Source: Streptomyces sp. NBC_01244 (GTDB taxonomy: Bacteria; Actinomycetota; Actinomycetes; Streptomycetales; Streptomycetaceae). Taken from it: a stretch of 64,000 bases of DNA. The notes under the pieces are model-generated. The model had not been told where the DNA came from and did not search any database. It saw nothing but the letters and a program-made list of their open reading frames with translations. Made by a program: the position numbers and the translations under genes. How positions within the stretch are numbered: the stretch's first letter is position 1; the number at the start of each line of letters is the position of its first letter. This document shows, piece after piece, positions 17,375 through 24,576 of this stretch. The DNA lies in the NCBI RefSeq assembly GCF_035987325.1, contig NZ_CP108488.1, forward strand, positions 7,688,001 to 7,752,000. Direction: 5' to 3'.

Positions 17375-18355
17375 TCAGCTGCTGGGAACCTGACAGCGAG
17401 AACTCACCACGGCGATGGTGCGGTCCGTAGAGACATCCCGGACGAGGACGTCGCTCTTCTCCTGCTTCGGGTCGAGGGGATCACGCGACGTACGCAGTCG
17501 CAGGCTGAGCGTCGCGTCGATGTCGGCGTTGCCCAGATAACAGATCCGGAAATCGCCGATACGACGGTCGAGGAAAGCACGGCCGGACCGGCCCAGCGCA
17601 CGCCACTGGCGAAGCTGAAGCCGTTCGGCGACCGAGAAGAACGACGCGAAGTAGAGCAGGCCGACGCCGTTGACGTCGTCGACCAAGTCCACGGGATGGT
17701 CGACCACAAGATCAGGGCAGACTCGCACCCAGCTCTCCCGCCCGGGATCCGGCAGCACATGCGCATACCGTGCCGAGGCGCACGAAGCACGAGGCGAGTA
17801 AGAGGGCGGAAGTTTCGGGAGGGAAGCCTGCGTGAACCCCACGGGCGGCGCATAGACCAGACTGGTGTTGCCGCCGCCGACCCTCCGCGAGAGCCAGACA
17901 TTGAGGTTCTCCACGTAAAGGCAGTCGGGCCGAGGATTCGCGAAAGCCTCGGTCGCATCGAACGGAACGGCTTCTGCGTCGACGGCAGTTGCGACGCGCC
18001 GGATCCGGTGAACGGTCACCACGGACAACGGGCCGGCATCGAAAACCTGGGACTGGACCTCGATCCTGTCCCCGAACGTCAGCTGCCGGGGCTGCAAGTC
18101 GCGCGAGACGATCCGGGAGTAGTAGAACGCCAGGTACGCGGGTGCCCCTCCGACTTCCCGGGCATTGAACACGTCGAGCCCGCAGACGGCACTCACGGTC
18201 TCCCAGGTCCAGTCCCCGGCAGTCGCAGCCAACGTTTTGAGGGACCCGCACATCCCCGGCGTGACAGTCACCAGCCGCCGAACCGAGGCAGGCCCTGTCA
18301 GCTCGAGAGGTGCGAGGACAAGCGGCGAAACGGACCATGCAGACAGGTCGGTCAC
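17375..18355 (-). CDS. LnmK-like acyltransferase/decarboxylase (hot-dog fold)
   Basis: This 326-residue protein resembles the LnmK/Pnap_2097 biosynthetic family. The N-terminal hot-dog half has TPGMCGSLKTL, GDWTWETVSAVCGLDVFNAREV and PAYLAFYYSRI in order, close to the pattern of LnmK. A second hot-dog half carries GVGLLYFASFFSVAE. LnmK takes methylmalonyl-CoA and gives propionyl-ACP, acting as both acyltransferase and decarboxylase. Here it may prime ACP1 or ACP2 with propionate or a related unit. GTG 18355 is supported by AGAGGAGT. The family assignment is by remembered motifs, and substrate choice is inference. Confidence 0.8.
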   Translation of the reverse strand: MTDLSAWSVSPLVLAPLELTGPASVRRLVTVTPGMCGSLKTLAATAGDWTWETVSAVCGLDVFNAREVGGAPAYLAFYYSRIVSRDLQPRQLTFGDRIEVQSQVFDAGPLSVVTVHRIRRVATAVDAEAVPFDATEAFANPRPDCLYVENLNVWLSRRVGGGNTSLVYAPPVGFTQASLPKLPPSYSPRASCASARYAHVLPDPGRESWVRVCPDLVVDHPVDLVDDVNGVGLLYFASFFSVAERLQLRQWRALGRSGRAFLDRRIGDFRICYLGNADIDATLSLRLRTSRDPLDPKQEKSDVLVRDVSTDRTIAVVSSRCQVPSS

Positions 18356-18559
18356 GGGAAACTCCTCTGCACCCTTACGGCCACGCCCCCCCCGGACCGG
18401 ACCGTCGGCGGGTCGACCAAGGGCGGGTGTCAATCGAAGGCGGACGGCCCACCGCGGTGGCTGATCCCACCGAGCGAACCCAGGCCACGCTCCCCAGAAC
18501 GACCACCGTGACAAACGGTTACGCCCACGCGCGACCGCCATGCAGGGTGCCCGGTGACC

Positions 18560-19281
18560 GAGAGGTGTGGGGGCGCCGCTGCGGTCGCCGCGGTGCCGTG
18601 TCCACCCGAAGGCCGGTAGACGGCGAGTGCATGGAGGTCACTGTCTGTGATGCACCGGAGGGTCGGCGGTCTCTGCAGGGAGTGCTGCACAGGAAGCCGG
18701 GCGGGCTCGTTGCGGCAGGCATAAGGTGCCGACTGCCGTTCGATTCTCCCCAGATTCCCCCCAGAGCCTGTCGACGCCACAAAAGACCTGGTCAGGGGCC
18801 CGTGTGAGGCAAGGTGAGGAGATCACCCGCATCTATTCCCCCCAGAATCCCCCCACGGCTGCTTCTGGGTCGATCTGTGAGTGATGCGAAAGCGAAGTGC
18901 GAAGGATGACTGAGCGTCACGCGAAGGGCTTAGAGCCAGTCCCGTCGCTTGAAAATCACGTACAAGCTGGCGCAAATCACCCCCATAAGGCAGATCGCAA
19001 GGGGGTATCCGAAGGCCCAGTCCAACTCAGGCATGGACTCAAAGTTCATGCCGTAGATGGTTCCGACGAGTGTGGGTGCAAACAAAATGGCAGCCCATGA
19101 GGAAACCTTCTTGAAGTCGTCACCCTCACCCCGCTGACCTGCGGAAATCGCCTACGCATGCGGTCTGACCTGCAGCGATCGACCTTTCCGAAGCTTTCAC
19201 CCTGCTGCCTGCATATGCAGCCGATTCCCCCCAGCCGCCCCCCAGCGAGGCCTCATTCCCCCCAGATTCCCCCCAGCGGAG
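18560..19281. repeat. Repeat copy B: C-run clusters flanking a corA stub
   Basis: This is a longer version of copy A that also contains a left arm shared with copy C: a GC-rich inverted segment near 18569-18605, GCGAGTGCATGGAGGTCACT, and paired C-run units at 18743-18753 (ATTCTCCCCAG) and 18754-18764 (ATTCCCCCCAG). A second pair lies at 18835-18855. The corA stub follows at 18930-19123. The right cluster has ATTCCCCCCAG at 19224-19234, 19255-19265 and 19266-19276. The opposite strand is again a four-tract G-rich region. Copy B marks the junction between the biosynthetic cluster and the insertion sequences. Between 18356 and 18560 there is only the upstream region of the LnmK-like gene. Confidence 0.88.
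18930..19123 (-). pseudogene. corA: corA 3'-end stub (copy B)
   Basis: The leftward frame keeps GTIYGMNFE, MPEL and the terminal FKRRDWL and differs from copy A by a few residues (for example MPELDWAFGYP). The GTG that could start copy A is GAG here, so no start codon remains. The reading frame is still intact. Lack of stops despite lack of a start suggests fairly recent duplication or DNA-level conservation. Confidence 0.85.
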
Positions 19282-19406
19282 GCAGCTTGTGGCGGCGGAT
19301 TGCCGCTGGCTGGGACCGTGATCCCGGCGGTAGGGATGGCTACGCGACGCAAGAAGAGGGAACGGTACGACCTGGCGATCGCGGACGTCCCTGCGCGAGT
19401 CTAAGG

Positions 19407-20200
19407 GCTGTCCCATAATTGACCGTTGAGATGGCCGGGACAAGGTGGGCTGATCGCCGGTGGGTCGGGCTATGGGGCCTGGAGAAAGTTGTGGAGGCGG
19501 GCGATGCCGAGCATGGCGTGGTGGACGTCGTCGCCTTGAACCGGCCAGAGCGCAGCGTCCACTCCCTCCCCGTCCGTGACGATCCGTCAAGCCGGTGCGG
19601 CTCTTCTCTATAGCAACCCGCCGCAGGCCTTGACGGACGAGATCTGGCGTCGTGCCATGAGAGGACACACCGCGACGGGGGATGACACGATGGCGGCAGA
19701 GGGACACGACGGACCCAGTGGCGAGCCCGAGAGCCACAATGAGGTCCCACAGAGCAGCGCTCCAAAACTTTCAGTTGGCAAGGACTTCGCCCATGTAGCT
19801 TGGATCGTCCTGGCTCTCATCGTCCTCGGGATCATCTTGACCGTGGCAGCCGGCGATTGCTCTCCTAACTGCGCCAGCAACACGCCCTCGCGGCGCTGAT
19901 CACCGAGCTGCCCCGCGAACCTGGCCGCCGCCGCGCTGGTCGCCACCACCGATTCGCTGCTGCGGCGCCATCGCAGGGGCGTTGCGGTCGGCAGCCGACT
20001 TCGACACTCCGGACAGCAGCGCCAACTGCCGCAGCGGAGGTTGGCCCGCCAGTATGCGGCGACCAGCAGGACCCGGTCCTCCAGCGGCAGACCTCAGGGC
20101 CGACCCTTGCGGACCGAACCTGCACCTTCCCACCGCAGCGTGGTGGACAACTTGATGAACTGCCTCGGACACAACCCGGTGAACGGGGCTCCTGGTCGCG
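19407..20200 (-). mobile_element. Degenerate IS5-family element, leftward, interrupted
   Basis: The bases from 19407 (AAGGGCTGTCCCATAATTGA) are a terminal repeat matching, in inverse, the end at 22687-22706 (three differences in 20). Just inside, 19470-19540 encodes leftward the transposase end VHHAMLGIARLHNFLQA, stopping in the same place as the intact copy. From about 19900 to 20200 a second leftward segment carries the transposase N-terminus (PFTGL, LPLEDRVLLVAAYWRANL) with frameshifts and stops. The middle is replaced by the small gene 19690-19899. The element is dead and lies head to head with the second IS5-family copy; the 16-base arms at 20175-20190 and 20255-20270 are the same codons in opposite directions. 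Confidence 0.75.
19690..19899 (+). CDS. Small single-pass membrane protein, hypothetical
   Basis: A 69-residue frame from ATG 19690, with GGGGGA upstream. Its N-terminal 35 residues are polar and acidic, then one clear transmembrane helix (HVAWIVLALIVLGIILTVA) and a short tail with two cysteines. ATG 19657 would give a longer version. It sits inside the remains of an IS5-family element, so it may be a passenger or a relic joined by recombination. I do not recognise it. Confidence 0.5.
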   Translation: MAAEGHDGPSGEPESHNEVPQSSAPKLSVGKDFAHVAWIVLALIVLGIILTVAAGDCSPNCASNTPSRR

Positions 20201-20621
20201 GGTGGGAGCTCTTGCTGTGGCTGGTGTGATCACGGCGTCAGAGCCGTCCTGGATAGCCCCGTTCACCGGGCTGAGCCCGCGTGACTTCCGCAAGCTGATG
20301 ACGTTGCTGCGCCGGGAGGGTGCTGACGCGGTGCGCCCGGGCCGGCCCTGGAGCCTCCCGCTGGAGGACCGAGTGCTGCTCGTCGCCGCCTACTGGCGCA
20401 CGAACCTGACCCTGCGCCAGATCGCCCCCTTGTTCGGGGTATCCAAATCGGCGGCCGACCGCATCATCGACCACATCGGCCCGCTGCTCGCGCTCAAGCC
20501 CCGGCGACGCTTCGCCAAGGGCACCATTCTGATCGTCGACGGCACCCTCGTCCCCACCCGCGACCACGCCATCGCGGAGAAGTCCAAGACATCTCATGTC
20601 GTCGGTAGGTCAAGTAGGTGC

Positions 20622-21860
20622 TCAGGCGGCGAGCTCCAGGGGTGCCGCGAAAGCACGATCGGGGTCGAATAGCGTGCGGCGTTGCAGGCAGTGATAGAGG
20701 CAGCCGAGCAGTTTGTTGAACAAGTTCCTGAGAGCTGCAGTATGGCGCTCTCCACCAGCGCGCCGCCGGTCGTAGTGGGCGCGTGGAGCCTGCGTGCGAA
20801 GGGCTGCGAAGGCCCACATGTGCCCGGCTGAGGCCAGGCGCTGGTTCTTGACGGTCCGTGCGACCACTACGTGGCTTCGCCCGGAGGCCCGGGTGATAGG
20901 GGCCGCTCCCGCGTACGCCTTCATGGCGCGGGCATCCGCAAAGCGTTCGCGGTCATCTCCGAGCTCGGCGAGAACTCGCGCTCCGGAAAGCACAGACAGC
21001 CCAGGGAAGCTGGTGATGATCTCGGCATCTGGGTGCGCGAGGAATGCCTCCTCCGTCGCCGCCGCGAGCTGAGCGACGCTGTTGCATGAGGCATCGAGCT
21101 GGCGGATGAGCGCTACTGCCTGGTGCCCCAGGGCCTGCTCGACCTGCGGCAGCTGCCTCAGGTAGTCCGCGCGGAAGATTGCCCGAAGCCGCTCGACCTC
21201 AGCCTCGATTCCGCAGCGCGGACGCTCGCCCCGCTTGAGCAACGCACGCAGCTGGCTGCGGGAGAGTACGGCAGCGTCGGCCGGCGTCGGTGCAGCGGTG
21301 AGAATCACGCGGGCACGTGGCGAGTCGAGTCCCGGTTTGCCGGGGCCATGGAAGGCTATGAGAGCGGCTGGATAGTACTCGCGCAGGTGCGACCGGAGCC
21401 GGTTCATCATCTGCTGCCGGTCCCAGATGGCGTCCTGGTGAGCGCGGGCCAGGACAGCGACGGCCTGCCCGGCCTCGCTGTCGTCGGGTAGGGGGCGGTG
21501 GGCGTGCCGGTCGGTTCGAAGGACATTTGCTAGAACACGGGCGTCCGCTGCATCGGACTTGGCTCGGGAGACGCTGGCGCGATCGCGGTAGCGGGCCGCG
21601 GCCAGGGGGTTGATTGCGTAGACCTGTCGGCCCGTTGCCCGCAGGCCGGCGACTAGGAGGCCGCGTGGCGTCTCGATCGCAACGGGGATCGGATGCTCTG
21701 CGGAGTCGCCATGCCTGGTCAAGAGTTCGATCAGTGCGTGGAAGCCGGCACTGTCGTCGCTGATCCGTAGCTTGGCGACCTGGGATCCGTCCTGGTCGAC
21801 CAGGGCTATGTCGTGGTGTCCCTCCGCCCAGTCAATTCCACAGAAGATCTCGCTCAACAC
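20622..21860 (-). CDS. IS110-family transposase (DEDD recombinase)
   Basis: The protein is full length (412 aa). The RuvC-like DEDD residues are D10 (FCGIDWAEGHHD), E63 (VAIETPRG), D103 and D106 (KSDAADARVLA). The C-terminal Tnp domain has SFPGLSVLSGARVLAELGDD (about 284-303), which carries the conserved serine region, and then YAGAAPITRASGRS. Length and order match active members of the family. This recombinase works with a bridge RNA that pairs with target and donor DNA. No frameshift or stop is present. The start ATG 21860 is the only one before the conserved N-terminus. Confidence 0.95.
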   Translation of the reverse strand: MLSEIFCGIDWAEGHHDIALVDQDGSQVAKLRISDDSAGFHALIELLTRHGDSAEHPIPVAIETPRGLLVAGLRATGRQVYAINPLAAARYRDRASVSRAKSDAADARVLANVLRTDRHAHRPLPDDSEAGQAVAVLARAHQDAIWDRQQMMNRLRSHLREYYPAALIAFHGPGKPGLDSPRARVILTAAPTPADAAVLSRSQLRALLKRGERPRCGIEAEVERLRAIFRADYLRQLPQVEQALGHQAVALIRQLDASCNSVAQLAAATEEAFLAHPDAEIITSFPGLSVLSGARVLAELGDDRERFADARAMKAYAGAAPITRASGRSHVVVARTVKNQRLASAGHMWAFAALRTQAPRAHYDRRRAGGERHTAALRNLFNKLLGCLYHCLQRRTLFDPDRAFAAPLELAA

Positions 21861-21889
21861 TGTGCCTCCGTCTCAACCTGCAGGTCGAT

Positions 21890-22145
21890 CCCATGCGGAG
21901 CACGCGGCGCTCTAATAGAAGTGCTCTGGGCACGCCATCTCATGAGCCGTTCGTGTCTCCAGCGACCGGCAGGGACCTCGGTCTGTTGGAGAGCTCATCG
22001 GCTCGCGAACTGTTGAGAGGTCGGCCCCTGCCGGCGGGCTGAGAACATGAAAGCTGGTGATATTCGAGCCTCTGCCGGGCGGGACCGGTCTTTGACGAGA
22101 GGTCAAGGCCACGGAACTACCGAAGGTCTCCGCCCGGCAGGGCGC
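21890..22145 (-). ncRNA. Bridge RNA of the IS110 element
   Basis: Read leftward, the transcript has two internal loops. The first loop is closed by a perfect 11-bp stem (22130-22140 with 22072-22082). It contains CGGTAGTTC (22122-22114), identical to the target half beside the right junction, and GTCAAAG (22096-22090), which differs by one base from the left flank GTCCAAG (20582-20588). The second loop is closed by an imperfect stem (21947-21960 with 21897-21907). It contains CATGAGATG (21944-21936), identical to the element end at 20598-20590, and CTATTAG (21918-21912), identical to the other element end 22235-22241. Target loop first and donor loop second is the order known for IS621. The exact RNA ends are uncertain, and a third stem lies between the loops (about 21965-22035). 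Confidence 0.88.
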
Positions 22146-22686
22146 GGGCGAGGCAGGGCCGGCCTGACCGGAGGGATCCGGGCCTCGACCTCGCCTGGTG
22201 GCCCTTGCACTCACGCGCCTGGGTCACCGATGACCTATTAGAACTACCGGTACTCCACCAATCATCAGGTCGTCATCGACGCCCACACCTGCCTGGTCGT
22301 GACGGTCGGCAAGCCCCTCCCCGGGAACCGCAACGACTGCAAGGCCTGGGCTGAGTCCGGCGCCAAGGCCGCCGTCGGCAGGACTACCACCATCGCCGAC
22401 GGCGGCTATCCGGGCACCGGCCTCGTCATCCCGCACCGCCGCCCCCAAGGCGGCAAACTCAGCGACTGGCAGGCCGAACACAACCATGACCACAAGCTGG
22501 TCCGCGCCCGCGTCGAGCACGTCTTCGCCCGCATGAAGAACTGGAAGATCCTGCGCGACTGCCGCCTCAAAGGCGATGGCGTCCACCACGCCATGCTCGG
22601 CATCGCCCACCTCCACAACCTCGTCCAGGCCGCGTAGCAGCACCCGCCAACGGCCAGCCGGCCCTGTCCCGATCCACCCAAAGATC

Positions 22687-22706
22687 AATTACGGGACAAC
22701 CCTTAG
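22687..22706. repeat. Right terminal inverted repeat of the IS5-family element
   Basis: TCAATTACGGGACAACCCTT is the inverse of the sequence at 19407-19426, apart from three bases. The pair brackets the whole nest of insertion sequences. Confidence 0.8.
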
Positions 22707-22731
22707 GTGGAATGAGGAGGCAGTGGTCTCT

Positions 22732-23133
22732 GTGGCCGACGAGTCTGAGCGACCCGTTGCCGCCGCTGTTGTGGTGCACAAGGGGCGGCTGCTGTTGGTG
22801 CGGCGTCGCATCGCGGAGGGGCAACTGTCCTGGCAGTTCCCCGCTGGCAAGGTGGAGCCGGAGGAGTCACGCGAGGCTGCTGCTGTCCGGGAGGCGCAGG
22901 AAGAGACCGGTCTGCAGGTGATTGCGCGTGAGTTGCTCGGCGAGCGGGTCCACCCCGCCACCGGCCGGCTGGTGTCCTACACGGCCTGCGATGTACTCAG
23001 TGGTACGGCGCACGTCGCGGCAGAGCGGGAAGTCGCCGAGATCGCGTGGGTTACACGCGGCCAGATTTCGGCGTATGTGCCGCACGGACTCTTCGGACCG
23101 GTGGAGGCGTACTTGGACGGTGTACTCGGCTGA
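22732..23133 (+). CDS. Nudix hydrolase
   Basis: A 133-residue enzyme that hydrolyses a nucleoside diphosphate linked to another group. The Nudix box is GKVEPEESREAAAVREAQEETG at about residues 42-63; all catalytic Glu residues (REAQEE) are present. GTG 22732 is chosen because GAGGAGG lies 11 bases upstream; a GTG at 22723 is too close to it. It begins 26 bases after the terminal repeat of the insertion sequence, so its original promoter may have been replaced. Substrate cannot be told from sequence; it resembles MutT-like housecleaning enzymes of Streptomyces. Confidence 0.92.
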   Translation: MADESERPVAAAVVVHKGRLLLVRRRIAEGQLSWQFPAGKVEPEESREAAAVREAQEETGLQVIARELLGERVHPATGRLVSYTACDVLSGTAHVAAEREVAEIAWVTRGQISAYVPHGLFGPVEAYLDGVLG

Positions 23134-23265
23134 TCGGCCCATCTGCGAGCCGCAGATGGGCCGGGAGCCGACGGTCCGGGACCTGGCCCACGAGATGGCT
23201 GTCTGAGGCCGTTGTCGTATCGAGCCAGAGCTCGACCGCTTGAGCCGCCGACCGGGCGTACCTGT

Positions 23266-23569
23266 GTGACTGAGCCGCAACGCAAGCCTGTCCTGTACGT
23301 CGTCGTCTGCGCTGCGGGGATCGCCGGCGATGTCGGCAAACTCATCACTGCCGCACAAGAGCGGGGCTGGGAAGTCGGGGTCATCGCCACCCCGCAGGCC
23401 ATCGACTTCCTCGACTGCCAGGCGATCGAGGAACAGATTGGTTATCCGATCCGTCTGGCGCTCACCCGGCGACGCGCGGTCGTACGCGAGGGCCGACGCC
23501 ATCGCCGTCGCGCCAGCCAGCTTCGAAGGCTTCCTGGGTGGAGTCGAAGCGGCTGCCCCAGGGCTCTGA
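23266..23569 (+). pseudogene. Flavoprotein (PPC decarboxylase-like) remnant, frameshifted
   Basis: From GTG 23266 the frame reads KPVLYVVVCAAGIAGDVGKL and continues to IGYPIR, the start of a flavin-dependent decarboxylase-fold protein. At about 23452 the similarity moves to another frame (SVWRSPGDARSYARADAIAVAPASF), showing a one-base shift. It stops at 23569 after unrelated residues. An intact member would be about 180 aa or more. A second, more decayed piece of the same gene is at 62866-63070. It may once have served a regulator or transport locus of the type common in Streptomyces; function is lost. Confidence 0.8.
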
Positions 23570-23597
23570 TGCGTGCGGGGACTCCCGCGGTGGCGAG

Positions 23598-24143
23598 TCA
23601 GGCTGGAGCCTGCGGCTTTCGTCTGGCCGAGCGCGCCCTGTTCCCGCAGCCGAGCGAACACCATGCCTGGTCGCGGCGCCGGGCGAGGAAGAACATGCCG
23701 CAGCTGGGCGCGTGGCAGCGCCGCAGTCTTTCCTGTTCCGGCCCGGCTGCGAGGAGGAGTGCCTGCCGGGCGGCGGCCGCCTGGGCGGGGCCGCCTGTCT
23801 CGCGCTGATCGAGCCGCCCGTCGGCGGTGACGAGGAAGGTCACGGGGGCGGCGGAGGCGAGTGCGTTCAGTTCGGTCCGCACGCTCTCCGGCAGGGCGCG
23901 TTGCCCGGCAGAGGCGTCCAGCGCGGCTCTTATCAGGTCACGCAGCACCGTGAGGTCTTCCAGAGGCAGGAGAGCCAGTCGGCGTTCCGTCGCCCGGGCC
24001 CGCCAGCTCGCGGTGAGGTCGGCGTCCGCGAAGAGGTCGATGTCGGCGTGCGTGGGCCCTGCGCCGCAGATGACCGTGTTGGCGAGGTCCAGGACCGGGT
24101 CCTCGCCGATCCACGGCATCTCGCGAAGGTTCCGGATCGTCAT
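23598..24143 (-). CDS. CGNR zinc-finger (ABATE-domain) transcription regulator
   Basis: The 181-residue protein has the N-terminal ABATE region (LDLANTV near residue 18). The C-terminal zinc finger is CHAPSC...WCSLGCGNRARSARR, in which the CGNR motif is exact and the Cys residues would bind zinc. Such proteins are stress-linked regulators that bind DNA by the basic C-terminus. It is divergent from the ABM-like gene at 24249, and a perfect inverted repeat lies between them (24198-24229), so it probably controls that gene and itself. Confidence 0.9.
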   Translation of the reverse strand: MTIRNLREMPWIGEDPVLDLANTVICGAGPTHADIDLFADADLTASWRARATERRLALLPLEDLTVLRDLIRAALDASAGQRALPESVRTELNALASAAPVTFLVTADGRLDQRETGGPAQAAAARQALLLAAGPEQERLRRCHAPSCGMFFLARRRDQAWCSLGCGNRARSARRKPQAPA

Positions 24144-24197
24144 GCCCCCAACTTACCGGACTACCGGATTCAATACGTCAAAACCGTGATAGCTTCA

Positions 24198-24229
24198 ACT
24201 CACGGATTTAAACATCTGAATCCGTGAGT
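24198..24229. promoter_or_regulatory. 11-bp perfect inverted repeat, likely operator
   Basis: ACTCACGGATT and AATCCGTGAGT are separated by ten bases, giving a 32-base palindrome with arm centres two helical turns apart. It lies 19 bases upstream of the ATG at 24249 and 54 bases upstream of the CGNR gene start. A related half-site (ACTACCGGATTCA) is near 24160. This is the best operator candidate for the CGNR protein. A hairpin in the mRNA leader is the other possibility. Confidence 0.65.
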
Positions 24230-24248
24230 CCGATGGAGGGGTATCGCC

Positions 24249-24548
24249 ATGAGCGTGACCATCGAATACGTCCGGTTTGAAACGGCCGATGCCGCGGAAC
24301 TGACAGCGCACCGCGAACAGCTCGTCGCCCTGTTGAGGGAGCGGTACGGAGACAGCTTCCTGGGGGCCCATCTGGCCCGGTTCGAGGACGGCACGATGCT
24401 GGACTTCATCGTGTGGTCTTCCGCGGAGGTCGCCGCACGCGCCGCGAAGGAGATGCCGGGCGACCCCGCCGCGCAGGGGTTCTTCAGCAGGATCGGTACG
24501 GTCCACGAGATGCGGCACGCTCAGGTGCTGCACAGCACCCGGCCGTAG
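24249..24548 (+). CDS. Small dimeric alpha/beta-barrel (ABM-like) protein
   Basis: The 99-residue protein has the beta-alpha-beta pattern of the dimeric ferredoxin-like barrel family (antibiotic biosynthesis monooxygenase-like): VTIEYVRFETAD, a helix HREQLVALLRERYG, then MLDFIVWSSAEVAARAAKEM. No catalytic residue is obvious. An AGGG ribosome site lies at about 24236-24240. It stands opposite the CGNR regulator and is likely its target. The next gene (AlkC-like) begins 28 bases downstream, so they are probably one operon. Confidence 0.75.
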   Translation: MSVTIEYVRFETADAAELTAHREQLVALLRERYGDSFLGAHLARFEDGTMLDFIVWSSAEVAARAAKEMPGDPAAQGFFSRIGTVHEMRHAQVLHSTRP

Positions 24549-24576
24549 TCACCCGAACGAAGCGGAGGGGATTGCC

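Larger units (their letters stand above)
20589..22241 (-). mobile_element. IS110-family insertion sequence (1653 bp), intact
   Basis: The boundaries are fixed by the interrupted gene: left flank GTCCAAG ends at 20588, right flank resumes with AACTACC at 22242. The shared dinucleotide AG (20587-20588 and 22240-22241; CT on the element's coding strand) is the recombination core. CT is also the core used by the well-studied IS621. The element has no terminal inverted repeats, as expected. It holds one transposase gene (20622-21860, leftward) with a short downstream end and a 380-base upstream end that encodes a bridge RNA. Confidence 0.93.
20226..22637 (+). pseudogene. IS5-family (DDE_Tnp_4-type) transposase split by an IS110 element
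   Basis: The N-terminal part (20226-20588, 121 codons) carries the HTH region FTGLSPRDFRKLM...RQIAPLFGVSKSAADRI and the first catalytic Asp in ILIVDGTLVPT. The C-terminal part (22242-22637) carries the second Asp in TTIADGGYPGTG and the Glu in RVEHVFARMK, ending at TAG 22635-22637. Removing bases 20589-22241 joins ...AEKSK to NYRYSTNH in frame and restores a 252-residue enzyme with no other lesion. The gene is therefore inactive only because of the insertion, which must be recent. The right terminal repeat of this element is at 22687-22706. Confidence 0.9.

Noticed and set aside
19407..22706. A complete composite transposon with resistance cargo
   Set aside because: No resistance or other clear cargo gene lies between the outer repeats; only insertion-sequence genes and one small membrane protein.
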